In this document: piece after piece, positions 20,421 to 32,482 of the stretch
Numbering within the stretch: position 1 is the stretch's first letter
Layout of the letters: each line of letters starts with the position of its first letter
NCBI GenBank assembly: GCA_030704615.1
Contig: CM060732.1
Span: forward strand, 66,011,053 to 66,075,052
DNA length: 64,000 nt
Origin: Takakia lepidozioides
Taxonomy: Eukaryota > Streptophyta > Takakiopsida > Takakiales > Takakiaceae
Direction: 5' to 3'
The notes under the pieces: generated by a model
Seen by the model: only the letters and a program-made list of their open reading frames with translations
The model's database searches: none
Told to the model about the DNA's origin: nothing
Position numbers and translations under genes: made by a program

Positions 20421-22658
20421 GTTTAAAAAAGTTAAATTTTTTGCTAATAAGGTTGCCCATTAGTGTAATCGTGAACAGAAAGGAGGGCTGGGACTTGGCG
20501 TCTTTTTGTCCTGCGCCACACCACATAGCTGAGGGATGGAACGCGATGATAGCAGGATATGCAGGGGCGTGGATGGAGGCGTTGAGCAAATGATGCACGA
20601 AGGAGAGAGGAGGAGACGAGACGAGACGAGGACAAGCGAGCTCGCCGTTCTTGGGAGAGTCAGCTTGGTCTTAGCAAGCGTGTTTCAATCTCTGACTACT
20701 CATCTCTACGCCGTAGTGGTTCGATCTGACAGACCAATCCGACATTACCTGACTACAGACACAAGCAGCACACACAAGAGGTCATCGGTCAAATCCTCCA
20801 TGGGTCAGGACAGGTCAAGGACAATGTGGTAGGGCACCTTCTTCTTCAACCTATTTCAGCCTGTGTTGCCCTCTCATCAGACTCGGCCGCAAGATGCATT
20901 GAATTCTGTAAGTTAGGTCGTTGGGTACATCTGTGGTGGTTTGGAGTGACTTTGGCAAGTTACTGCCAGTGTGGCAGCAGGGAAGTATCCAAAAACATAT
21001 AATAGAGGTGAGGAGAAGCTGGGGTGAACACTTTCCGACCCCAATGGTGGGACAATGGAGACAAAAAGGCGAATGCCTGTTGGACTACAGAGAGAAGCAG
21101 ATGCATTTCAGATTGTGATAAGTAGGGTTGGGGTGTTTTGGGGAAGAACTCCACACCAGTATGGTTGGGGTGTTTGCTGGTAGAATTGTAGGCTGTCAGA
21201 GGCATGGATAGCTGAAGGAGCAGGGATAGAGTGTGGGTCCACATTCATCCAAGAGGGCTGGATTTCAAGCTCCACATTACCTTGTGGAAGGATAGGTACA
21301 AGAAACCTACATGGGTAGATGGTCAACTGGAAGCGGCATGTTTACTATATGTCATTCCAGACTGTCATTGTTGGTCCATGTGTTTTACAACAATGCTATC
21401 AATATAAGACTCCTGGTTCGCATTGGAAGCTCAATCCCTTTCATTGTGTGTGAAGCTCAAACTTGCGATTTGAAGGATCTTGTAGCCAAGTTCATTCAAC
21501 CGGAAAGGAGAAATTCTGAAAGCTCCCAAATTTGATGTGGGCAAGCTTATGGAGGTAAGACTTAGCTTCCCTCCTCTAATGTAAGTGTTGGATAAGTTTC
21601 ATTTAGTGTCGACCTTCACTGCATATATTGGCTCTTTTCTTGGCTGGTTTCATATTTTCTTGGCTGGTATGCTGTTGGTTGGCTTCTTTCATTTCACGTG
21701 TGTAGTGGAAGGGGAGAAGTACTTTCCTAAGTTCTGCTGCAACAATGTCTTTTTCCAGCCTAGATGTTTCGATGGATACAAATTGAAGTGCTTTGAATGT
21801 TGCTGCAATACTATAATAAAGTGGAGGGTGCTGAATGCAGTTGGCCTTGCTTCGTGCAGGCATAATCCAGGGAAATGTGGACATAGCTGAAACCCCATGA
21901 TAGCATTTCCAGAGGACGGTGTGGATGGCCTCACAATCCAGCATGCAAAATCCATGACAATGTGGAGCTGGCTGAATGGGCAAACAGGTTAAGTGGCGAA
22001 CAAGCCACGTCACTGGTACATAGTTGCATGCTTACATAGTACATGAAAGCGTACTATATGTCATTCCCGAAATTGACCATGTTGGTCCATGTATTTTACA
22101 ACAATGCTATCAAAAAGACCAATGGTTCGCATTGGAAACTCTATCCCCGTAAGTGGCTTGTGCGTGATGCTCAAACTTGTGATTTGAAGGATCTTATACC
22201 CCAGTTCATTGCAGAGGTCATTGGAAAAGACATTGAGAGGCAACAGCCGTTATCTATAATCTACAGATCCCCTTCAATTTGATGTGGGAAAGCCGGCTGG
22301 CTGGAGGTCTAGTCTCACTTTCACTCATCTAATGTCAGTGTTGTATCCATTGCAATGTGGAGATGTTTGAAAACATTGGAGCATTTCCAGAGGATGGTCT
22401 GGATGGCCTTTCGTGGCGTGTGCCGAATCCATGGCAAGAAAACATTGCAGGCAGAACCCATGGCAATGGTACCAGCACGGGTTGGTCCAAAGCCAATTGC
22501 AACAACAAATGAATAAAGGGTGCTGAAAGGAAAGCACTCCATAATTGATCATAAAATCCAGTGTCCAAGCATGATATCTTAATGGGAATGCGAAGGGAGT
22601 GTTACCACCTTAAACTATCATGCATGGTCTATAACTGGAGTGCACAAATCGCGCATAT
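20421..22658. repeat. CACTA left interior, non-coding, with a 0.7-kb-spaced direct repeat
   Basis: Segments near 21345-21540 and 22056-22285 are direct repeats about 710 bp apart. They share TTGGTCCATGTnTTTTACAAC, GGTTCGCATTGGAA, and AAACTTG.GATTTGAAGGATCTT. A second word, GCATTTCCAGAGGA.GGT.TGG, recurs at 21903 and 22380. The frames there are short and not recognised; they may be a duplicated fragment of a captured gene. Confidence 0.55.
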
Positions 22659-25600
22659 CTAATCTTCATCATCCTCATCTATGTCTGGGTCACTACATGT
22701 ATCACTGTCTTCATCACAGACTTCATCTTCTCCAAGGGTTGGCTGAACATCATCACCACGTATACGGGGTGCTCGGAGGTACAAGGAGGCCACCTGCTCT
22801 GGAGTAACCGGTACCGCTCGGCTGCATGTTGGGCCATCAGTAACCAGTCTCCTCTAGTCTTTGTGGGGCTAACAATCCTTCCACTTCCGCCACATCATCA
22901 TTATCAATTGATATGTCGCAGACCACTCTACGTGCTCGGGGGCTCTTCTCCAGGACGACTTTCCACCCCGGCTCCTTCACACAATCAGAAAAAAACACTT
23001 GATCAACCTGGCCAGGAAACACAAAAGGTTGCTCAGAAGGTGGAAGCATACGGTTAAAATTGACAAGTGTGAAGCCAGCATCATCCTGCTTCATTGACAT
23101 AGGTTGACGACCCACGCGACTCGCCCGTACCCACGAACACAAAAACACTATAGGCTGTGTTTGGCCATAGTCAATTTGCAAAATCTCCCTTATAAGACCC
23201 ACATATCTTGTAGGTTCCTCCATGTCATTGCCTGAATTGTTGGTAATGGGCTGGTGCTGGAAAACAGATGAGACTCCACAATCAAAAGACACCATACTTG
23301 TTGTTCATGCCGGGGGATGTAACCCTGTAATGGTTACCATACGCTGTCATACTCTTGAATGACAGGGCAGTAAATGATGGAGGCCTTGAAAGATCCAGTA
23401 ATTCCTCACGTGTTGTAGGATCAAGCCCATCTGATTGAATTGAGAGATGATCCCGTACACCTTGAGGGAGCCAAACAGCAAATGGAGGACAAGGATGCAA
23501 ATCAGGAGGGTACTGAATTGCCGTGGGATTGCTCATGCCTTCCAGCCCTTGCTCCTCACGAAACAAGCGTCGTCTGGCTTCTATCCGTGTGGACTCTGCT
23601 TCATATATCCTGTCACAATCCGAGGGTCAGCCAGGAGATTGACAGAGGTGGCGTGGGAGATTTGAAAAGACGCCATATGCCAACTAATGATAAATGACTA
23701 AAACTTGGAAATCTGAATGTCAATGAAGTAGATTTCTTACCCCAACATGACTGATAGACGAGGATGGTTCTGAATGATGTACTCATGTACAATATCACAG
23801 GTCATTCAATTTTCGGGCTTTAGAACTTCCTTCCACAACTTCACGTTCCACAGATTCTGCCTCATCTGCATCCCACACCCTTCGTACACTTCCATCAAAT
23901 CCTGCCATATACTCTGTGCAAAAACCCAATGCTTCTTCAAATTGGTATCCTTCTGCCATGCTCCCCTCGGGCCTTGCCATGTTTCTTACGTAGCCCTTCA
24001 TATCTTTCATTGCCCGCTCCATGGGGTACATCCAACGAGATGCTACGGGCCCGCATAAGTACAACTCATCCACTAGGTGAACAACCAGATGTGTCATCAC
24101 ATCAAAAAATGATGGTGGGAACTCCTTCTCTATAAGACACAGAGTGAGAACTGCTTCAGTTCTCAATTCCTCATACTCTACAGGATTCACCACTTTTGCA
24201 CACAACTTCTTAAATACACACATACTCGCAAAATGGCCCTTCGAGGACCACTTGGCATGAGCCCACGGATAGCAAGCGGTATAATTGCTGCATGAGCACA
24301 TGATAGTCATGTGATTTCATGCCTGACAACTTCTTCTTCACCACATGCTTTTTGAAAGCTGATGCGTAGCTGTTGGCACTTTCAAGTTCTGCACAATCTC
24401 CAGAAAGACTTGTAACTCAGCCTCAGTGAGGACATAAGGGGCAGGAGGCATAATTAACGTATCTGCTCTGTCAGGATCACGTTGTAGCCACAATTCCGGG
24501 CGCATCCCAAGTAGCTCCAAATCACGGCGAACTTTCAATGTGTCTTTCTCACCAAAGATAGTTTTAATAATATTTTCAGCCAAGTTCTTCTCGCAATGCA
24601 TTGCGTCAAACGTGTGGCGGATGAGGAGACCCTACAAAATGAACACATAAGCAATTGAGCATTTACTCATCACAATTTAAACAGAAAACGCAAAAATGTA
24701 CACAGCCAATTTAAAGGCCATGAAGGAATTACCTCCCAATAAGGTAAGACATATAAAATTGACAATCGCTTAACTCCATGAGTTTTTGCTGGGTCTGTCC
24801 TGCTATCTGGCGTCCCTCCGTTTTCCACCCATGCAGTGCGAGCTGTTGCAAGGTCCTTGATTTGTGTTCCAGGAGTTCCATGCTCAGTAGCGCCATTGAA
24901 CATTCTTGACCTTCTATATGGATGATTGCGGGCCAAAAATCTTCGGTGGCCTAGGAAAACAATTTTTCCACATGTGTGTAACTGCTGTGAAGTCACCCCG
25001 GGTCCACAAGCTGGACAACCAGCATAACCTTTCGTCACTTGACCTGAGAGCAAGCCATATGCAGGGTAGTCATGGATTGACCACATCAACACTGCCCTCA
25101 GTGTGAATTCGCGTTGACCACGAGGACGGGAAACATCATGAGCTGCAATCCCTCTCCATAGTTCCAATAGCTCTTCCACTAGGGGCATCAGGTAAACATC
25201 TACGTTGTCCGAGGTAACAGACTCCTTACCAGGAATCAGTAGCGCTAACATGACAAAGAACTTTTTGGTCATTAACCACGGAGGCAGATTGTAATTGACC
25301 AAGAGAACGGGCCATGTGCTCCAACTTGTGGATTGAGCTCCGTAGGGATTTACACCGTCTAAGGCCAATCCAAATCGCAGAGATCGTGGCTCTGCAGCAA
25401 AATCCGCAAATGTGGTGTCAATGTGTCTCCATGCTTTGCTATCAGCTGGATGTCGAACCAACCCATCCTGGCTCTTATGTCTGTCGTGCCATGTCATGAG
25501 GTTAGCGATCGATTTACATCGGTACATACGTTTCAACCTTGGAATGACAGGGAAGTGTCGCAATACTTTCTTGGGCACACTTCCACGACCTGGAATGTAA

Positions 25601-26648
25601 CGGGAACTGCGGCACACTGGGCAAATGTCTACATTCTCATACTCCCCACGGAAGAGTACACAACCACGCTCACAGGCATGAATCATCGTGTACTGCAATC
25701 CCATCTTGGCAATCATGGTTTTTGCTTCATAGTGAGTTTTCGGCAATGAATTCTCTTAGGCAAAAAACTCTTACGCAACAATCCCAGAAGCTCATCCACA
25801 AATGCATTGGTGCACTTGTGGGTAGTGCATGCGTTCAGCAACGTCAAAGTTGCTTGCAGCCGGCTGATGGAGCACCCTTCAAAAAGTGGACATTGCGACG
25901 CTCGGAAGAGTTTATCATACTCGGGATCAACGTGCAGGTGAGCATTCTCATCAAATTCATTGTCTCCGGAATCGTCGAGATCATCGTCATGATCGGCAAA
26001 TGTGTGATCGGTTCCACCATGAATGGGGTCCTCTCTGTTTGCATCTGCAAAGAGAAACGCTTCCTGCAATGCACGCTGCATTTCTACCTCCAATCCACCA
26101 CTCTCATCTGCGTTCTCTGTGACATTGGGCTCCGCTGTGCCGCAGGGCCTTCGTCTTCATCATCTGAATATTCACATCCTGCATCCCAATAGTCATCTTG
26201 TGAGTGGACCAACAACGATGTGACACTTGTCATATATGACTACATGACTACACATGACCAATGAAAACACGACATGTGCATTAATTAAAGTGATAACGGA
26301 AGTGGCGTAGTCATACTCACGTCTGTATCTTATGACTTCTTGACTACAATCACCCAACGAAATGTCGACATGTGGAGAAGAGGATCGTTGCATTCAAAAT
26401 TCAAACTAAAGTGCTGAAGGGAAAGTGACGATCTTACCGGAAGAGAACAGCGTTGGAGAAGGATCCCTCCCGTGTATCATGTAATGATTCCTCACTGTTT
26501 CCAACAACAGTACTTTTCCTCCATGACACTCATCGCAGTTGCATAGCATTTTTGTATGCCCATTCCTTGTGGCATAAGCTTCTTCCATTCGCCATAGACG
26601 GTCATCTATTCTACGCCTACGCATCCGTTCGCCACCTGCACTGTACAT
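22659..26648 (-). pseudogene. CACTA transposase, TNP2 type, decayed
   Basis: The catalytic transposase of CACTA elements. Read 5' to 3' on the minus strand: an N-terminal exon to 26438 (CNCDECHGGKVLL, GRDPSP, donor GTAAGATC); an acidic linker (about 26190-25757); the Transposase_21 domain (about 25746-24733; HACERGCVLFRGEYENVDIC, SLRFGLALDGVNPYG, GCPACGPGVTS); an intron; a DUF4218-like region (about 24620-23795; MHCEKNLAENI, FPPSFFDVMTHLVVHLVDEL, RWMYPMERAMKDMKGYVRN); a DUF4216-like region (about 23295-22837; GFTLVNFNRML, QVFFSDCVKEPGWKVVL); and an acidic tail ending at 22659. At least six single-base frame breaks are seen (near 26150, 25757, 24365, 24275, 24220, 23290), so it cannot be translated whole. 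Confidence 0.88.
26205..26360. promoter_or_regulatory. Internal cluster of subterminal-type words in the TNP2 gene
   Basis: TCATATATGACTACATGACT, then GTAGTCATACTC and TTATGACTTCTTGACTAC, are the same words that mark both transposon ends. They lie in the first intron of the transposase pseudogene, 6 kb from either end. This may be an internal regulatory site or the trace of a nested element end. Confidence 0.45.
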
Positions 26649-26773
26649 GCTTTGAACGTCACCCCTTCCCTCTTTGCATGCTACGCACAGTGCATTGTCT
26701 CTAGTTTTGCACCAGCTGCCAATGTGCTATTTCTATATCTATAGTATACTATAAGTATCGTTTCTGAGTGTCC

Positions 26774-29700
26774 ATGGTGAAGCGGAAGGTCTTCGAAGTG
26801 ACAGTCCCTCTCACTGAGTACGAGAAGTTCCGAGAGCGCCGGATTGCTGCCATAAAGGAGGTGGAAGCAACGTTCAAGCAGTCGATAGATGGGTGAGTTT
26901 AGTTCCTGACTTTGGATACCCACCCACTAAACTTGCGATTTGCCTTATCCTCTAACCTTCCTACAGCGATCATAAGCTTCATAGCACAAATGGGGGCGAG
27001 TAGCTGCGACTTGTACAAACAGAGAGGCAAACAACATGCAGTGAGTGACGATTAGGTTTGAGGAGGGTGTGTCATTAGGCGGGAGATGTCCGCCGTCATT
27101 CGTGGGCAGCATTACGTCCTGGTAGGGTGCGGCTGTGGTTCAGCGTAGGCTTAAGAGTATTAGGGTATGTATGCTTACATTTGTTTGTGATTGTTTGAGA
27201 GGGAGGTCATGGAGGTGTTTGTGCAGGCTTGCGGGAGCGAATCGCCCTCGCAAGCCACGCGCTCCGAAGGAAAAAGGTAGGGATCAAGGTCCTGCAAGGC
27301 AAAGTGCCAGACTGAAGACGATGAAGACTACGATTCTGCATGAGGGCTCTTCTGAGGACGATGAGGACGATCCACTCCTCCCACGCCAGTGCGAGGAGTG
27401 CGTCGTCGGCGGATGCCACGGCAAGCCGAGGAGAACATGCCCATGCTCATGTCGCAGGACAAAAACGCCCATCATCTACACTACGAACACCTTCTCCGTC
27501 TGTGAGTTATAGTTCTTCACAATGACCATGATTCTAATTATGTATGTTTTTGGTAAAATCACGAAGAGATAGGGTATGTCTGTCAAGACAGGGAAGTTGG
27601 ACAATGCAGGGGTCAGCCAAGGCACAATCACAAATGATTTCCACTAGACAAGTTGAAGTGCCAAAGGCATGATGTCAGGCCAATGTAGACTTCAGGTGTG
27701 TTCAAATTCTTTGCCCCATGAAACCAACGTCCTGGTACTAAGCTACAATGGCTACTTATAGAGATACTTGGGTTACTTATGCACCCATATCAGTAAACTT
27801 GGAGGGATACTTCTCATGGACCCATCAGGTTTGTCCATTTGAATTCTTGCTATGGATTTCAGGAACACCCCATACCTAAGAGGGCTCAAAAATGTACTGG
27901 GAGGACATCATTGGGGCCAATCAAATTTGGGAGATTTACTGCCCAAGATCATACTGAGTTTTGGGTAATCTTGTCTTTAAAAATGATATGTGCTTCCAGT
28001 TTGTTTTGCCTGAATTCAAGGATTTGCTGCTTGCTGCCTATATGTATGTGTAATCCCACATTGTACGGGGGAATTTCTTTTCAGGGCAAGCACAAGCGCA
28101 CTGGATCCACGATCCCTGCTGCTAGCAATGGAGATGGCGCCCACAAGAACGCAGGAGGTGGCCCTAACTCTCCCAACGTTGTGGTTCTGTGCCACCATAC
28201 CCCCACCTTATTATGGTATGCCTCAGTACCCACAGTCTGGCACTCAGTATGGTCAGGGTCAATATGGTGCTCCTCCATATGGGCAGTATGGCCAGTATCC
28301 TCCTCCACCATATTTGCCACCCCCTAATAGCTATGGGGGTGGCAGGCCACCGGAATATCCTCCTGCTTATGGACAGTATGGCCAGTATGGTCTCGGCCTT
28401 CTGGCCAACAACCCATGGCCACCAGTCCCTACTTGGCAGGATCCTGCTTTGAATTCTCCTGAGCGCACGGAGGTCTCTGAAGGAGGGGAGGGTGCCGTTT
28501 CAAAGAATGATAGAACCAATGCTTTAAGGAGGGCTAATAGCTCAGCCAAAATTGAAGCTGCCAAGGTCAAGGAAGAGAGAATAGCTGCAGGTCTTCCTCC
28601 CACGGTGATTTTGACGAACCTCAAAGGAGCCCCGTATGGTCAGACCCGGAATGTATGGCACGCTGCCCTTAAAGGACAGGCTTATCGCAAGCTAGATTGT
28701 TCCCTTGCCATCAACAACCAACCTGATGAAGTTGTATACGCAGAGATCACCTGGCTAAGCTATTTTCATATACGCCGCACGAGTTAAAAGACTTCCACCT
28801 AAAACAAACAATTGGCAGAATAATGAAGAGCCAGCGTTATGAAGCACACACTGCGTGGTTGGGTGGTAAGGGGAAACCCATTACTGTATCTGACGAGGTA
28901 TGGAACAAGCTTGTAAGTTACTGGCAGACAGAGGTGTTCCACAAAGTGTCGGGCAACATGAAGAAGGCAAATGGTGCAATTCTGAATCCTACCAAGACTG
29001 GCCGTGGTGGGAAGGCAATGGTGGAAGCACGCTTGGTAAGTGGCATCATCACGACTCTGTATTTTGTTCCTCATTGAATTGCTATGTGTATATAGTCAGC
29101 CCTCACATTGCTTACTGACTTGTGGCATGGGTTTGTTTGTGGCATGGATTAATTTGTAGGAAACACTATCAGGGTGCCCTCCTACATTATATGAAATTCA
29201 AGAGGGTTCAGTGTCACGGTTGTCAGCTGGGAGTGACAGGCGGGTAAGTGTGTTTTCCACGTTTGCTAGAGTGGTTGCTGCATCATAGGTTGCTAGGGTT
29301 TTTTTCACGGCTTTTGGCCTGGGTTTTCTTCCAATGGTTGTTCATGCTAGGTTTTTTTGGTTTGATTCATACTTGGGCAAGTTTTCATGGATTGGCAGGA
29401 GGGAAGTCTCGCATATTCTACAGTAGTTGGCAGGATGGATGGCTTGGACAAACTGGTGGAATCACAAGGACGTGACATGGCAGAATTAAAATTACAGATG
29501 CAGAGTATGATTGAGTACCAGAAAGCCATTGTGACCAGATTGGGGATTAATCTACCAGGCGCAGGACCAGTGACATCTACGATGGATACGTCTGCTGTGA
29601 CAGTATCAAAATGTTTGGAATCCCAATTTCAGACGGTAACTGGTGCTCACTCTAAGCCCTTATGTCTTCCTGTCACTGATGATCTTTTGAATTTGACCGA

Positions 29701-31326
29701 GCAGCAGCAGGATACAGGGAAGGCCAGCTGTGAGGTACACGTGGAAATTCAGCCCTTGCCACGTACAAAGGCAGTAGCAGTCCAGGGGGCAATGGTGACA
29801 GAGCCGCCGGCACACCGGATTCTGGTATGCAGGTATGTGGGAGTTTAATGGGGAGGAAGATGCAGACGGGGACAAAACAAACAAGCAGGTTGCTTTAATT
29901 TCTCCTGCTCACATGTTGAAGCCAAATGTCAGTTTACTTCCTGGACCAACGAGGAAGCATTTACTAATTTCTGGACTTAAATGGTCTGTTATGTGAATCT
30001 TTTCATTCTGCTAATGGGCCTGCATCCCTTCCCAAAGGTTTTGTGGGAAGATGTGTGGCAAGAAGATGGTAGTTTTGAGACCACGCTGTTATGACTTTTT
30101 GCAAAAGTGTTTTGAACACTTTGAGGTGGCGGTGTGGTCTTGTTGCCAAGCTCGCAACTTCTTCCCAATGGTGGACTATATTTTTGCAGCCCACACTAAC
30201 CTGGTTTTCCAGTGGGATGCCCTTCACTGTGACGAGGATCCAGTCCTCCCATGCCGTAAGGGGTCTGATTCAAAGCCATTATATTTCAAGAACTTGTCTA
30301 CAGTGTGGGCAGACTGGCCAGAATGGACTTATGAGGACACTGTTCTTGTTGACGACACACCAAGAAAGGCGGCAAACAATCCTCCCTTCAGTGGGATTTT
30401 TCCAGAGCCATGGAAGGTGCAACCAGATTCACCAACTGATGAGTATCTAACAGAGGTGTTGTGGCCTTTCTTGTGGAAGGCATCGAAAGCTGCCAGTATT
30501 CCCAAGTTTTTGGAGTCTCAGCCTGTTTTCGGACAACAACCATACAACACTGCTACTGTGAAGGTACAAACATTCTGACAGTGCTCCAGAGGCTACATTT
30601 TTGTGGGTTCATTCATTGCATTGCTTTCCTGGATGCTTCTCCTCGGTTGCTTGATTAATGCTAGGTTTTCTTTGCAGCTTTTCATGTTGGTTTTTTTTGT
30701 TTGATTCATACTTGGATTTTGTTTCTATTCACTATTCCTGTTTGCTCATTGCTTTCCTGGTTGATCTCTGGTCTGTGACACAGGAACTTGTGACAAACAA
30801 AGGTGATATTGTCGACAAGCCGGTACAGACGAGGGGCAAGAGTGTCGACCCGGCGAGTAGCCCCCCAAAAGAGGTCTCACCACCACTGGAGACTGCAAAT
30901 GGAGTAAGTCCAGGCCGTTGTCTTGTTGTTATATTTTTTCCAACCTTGGGGCTCTCTTTAACTCGCAAATGTTGAGTGTCCTAGTCGTGTGTATGTCATG
31001 GGTTTTCACATCGTGTTCTTTTTTGTGTGGAGTTGGGATCACAGTTCAGGGTGGGTGACGAGGTTCGGTTGTTGGATGTGAACTCCAAACGCAAGAAATG
31101 TGGAGTAGGGCTGATTTGTTGCTCTTCAAGGTGCTGTGGTGGGTTACGGGTACCCGCTGTGCCCCTTGATTATGCCTGTGTGTACATCAAAGAGGCATGT
31201 GTCAGTAACACCCCTCTACCATATGTGAATGGTGTTAGGAAACAGACCGAGTTGGGGCAGGTGGTTGGCCAGACAACACTTTGGAGTCTAAAGTTACTGA
31301 AACTTATGGAGCTGCGGAAGGGATAG
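26774..31326 (+). pseudogene. Second CACTA gene (Transposase_24 / TNP1-like), multi-exon
   Basis: Accessory protein of plant CACTA elements, in the family expected to act in DNA binding. Recognised pieces: exon 1 from ATG 26774 (MVKRKVFEVTVPLTEYEKFR, donor at 26893); a Cys-rich segment (CEECVVGGCHGKPRRTCPC, about 27390-27446); a Tyr/Gly/Gln/Pro-rich stretch (28198-28400, PPYGQYGQYPPPPYLPP); a conserved GLPPTVILTNLKGAPYG region (about 28590); the Transposase_24-like core (28823-29034, VWNKLVSYWQTEVF..., GGKAMVEARL, then ETLSGCPPTLYEIQEG after an intron); a coiled-coil-like exon (29397-29640); and a C-terminal exon (31032-31323, DEVRLLDVNSK... LPYVNGV) resembling the DUF8039-type tail. An in-frame TAG near 26990 and a shift near 28770 show decay. 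A phosphatase fragment sits between the coiled coil and the tail. Confidence 0.7.
29930..30563 (+). pseudogene. Captured FCP1/NIF-type (HAD) phosphatase fragment
   Basis: The frame 30051-30578 reads VVLRPRCYDFLQKCFEHFEV, AVWSCCQARNF, then CDEDPVL, PLYFKNLSTVW, DTVLVDDTPRKA, NPPFSGIFPEPW and LTEVLWPFLWKASKA. These are the conserved blocks of the NLI-interacting-factor/CTD phosphatase fold: the RP block, the WSS block, a KxL block and the VDDS block. Upstream, near 29965-30000, a degraded motif I (LNGLLC) is seen in another frame, and the position of the nucleophile Asp appears to be Gly. So catalysis is lost. It is a host-type enzyme and no part of known CACTA machinery, so I infer transduplication. 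It may have been spliced into the transposon transcript. Confidence 0.75.
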
Positions 31327-31869
31327 TCAGTATTGCACTGTTTAACAGAGTTCTTGATTCTAATAGCACTAGAACATACTAGCTACAACAATTCAGCCCA
31401 TGTGTGGGCTTGCTTGTTTTTGGCTGGGCCTTTTGAGGCATGGATTTTTTGACCTTGTGGCTTTTGAGGTGTCCATTGGGATATTGGTCTCATTTGGATT
31501 TTTGTAATGTGATTTATAGGGCTTGTATTGCCCTGTAGTTGACTATTTTCATTTCTCCTTGTGGTTGATAGTATGCAGGAGGGATCCATTCTGTTTTCAT
31601 GTTGGAATTTCACCATGTAATGAAGATTTTAAATCATTTAATTCACTTTCATTTAAATAATAATATTAAAAATAATACCATTAAAAAAAATCCAAGGCTG
31701 CAATCTCCCTGTTCTTTTAAATATTAAATGAAAAAAATTAAAATATGAACATTAAAAATATAAACTATTTCGGAAAACAATCTTGATGACACGTGGCATC
31801 ACTCTTGCTCAACCAGAACACGTGGCAGTATATGACACGACATTCTTTATCCATATTTTCACCACGTGT
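31327..31869. other. CACTA right interior, AT-rich
   Basis: No gene seen. About 31620-31760 is very AT-rich (ATTAAAAATAATACC-type runs). The first CACGTGGCA-type subterminal words start at 31787. Confidence 0.45.
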
Positions 31870-32451
31870 AAAGATCCGTAGTCATATATTTTGTCTGTGT
31901 GCCACATGTCACATCTCAAGTGCAACAGGTGTCCCGCTAATCTCTCCATGTAGACATCCCTGTAGTCATATGAGCGAGTCATGTAGTCACCACGTGTGAA
32001 ATCTGCCATAGCACACGTGTCTCGCTAGCGCCTCTCCATGTAGGCATCACTGTGCAGACATGTAGTCATATGATCATGGCAAGAAGTCGTGACATGTCAA
32101 ATTCGCAGTGGCGCACGTGTCCATCCGTCGCCTCTCCATGTAGGCATCACTTTGCAGACATATAGTCATATGATCCCCTGACGAATGCATGACGTGTCGC
32201 TTGCGCAGTGGCGCACGTGTCCCGCTGAAGCCTCTCCATGTAGGCAGCGCTCAACAGACAATGTAGTCATATATTAGTCATATAGTTGTGACTGCAACCC
32301 TCTCTGCAGCAGGACTCCAGGTGCCACGCAAGCAGTCATGGATATGACTTGCAAAACGCAGTCCTAAAGACTAGTCGCTATGACAGGGTTTTTTTCACTA
32401 CAGAGTGATGTAGTCATGAACGCATATAAGACTGAAAAAATAGTCATATGT
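31870..32451. repeat. CACTA right subterminal tandem repeats
   Basis: Four units share CTCTCCATGTAG at 31942, 32032, 32132 and 32232, so the period is 90-100 bp. Each unit also has CACGTGT and TAGTCATATGA. More AGTCATATG words run to the terminal repeat. This is a typical subterminal binding array (role inferred). Confidence 0.75.
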
Positions 32452-32482
32452 GAAGTCATAAAAACGCTCATCTGTTGTAGTG
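32452..32482. repeat. CACTA right terminal inverted repeat
   Basis: Ends CGCTCATCTGTTGTAGTG, the complement of the left end. It is followed by the CTC target duplication (32483-32485). Confidence 0.93.

Larger units (their letters stand above)
20073..32482. mobile_element. CACTA (En/Spm-type) DNA transposon, 12.4 kb
   Basis: Left end CACTACAAGAGATGAGCG at 20073; right end is the complement of CACTACAACAGATGAGCG at 32482. The 31-bp terminal inverted repeats differ at only four positions. The 3-bp target duplication CTC is at 20070-20072 and 32483-32485. Removing the element with one CTC restores an uninterrupted PPR reading (SIL then NACA), which confirms the exact ends. It carries a TNP2-type transposase on the minus strand, a second transposon gene on the plus strand, and subterminal clusters of AGTCATATGA-type words at both ends. 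Both genes are damaged, so this copy is probably not autonomous. Confidence 0.95.

Noticed and set aside
30051-30578. Intact host phosphatase gene on its own
   Set aside because: It lies within the CACTA boundaries, its motif I is in another frame with the nucleophile apparently lost, and it is flanked by transposon exons in the same direction.
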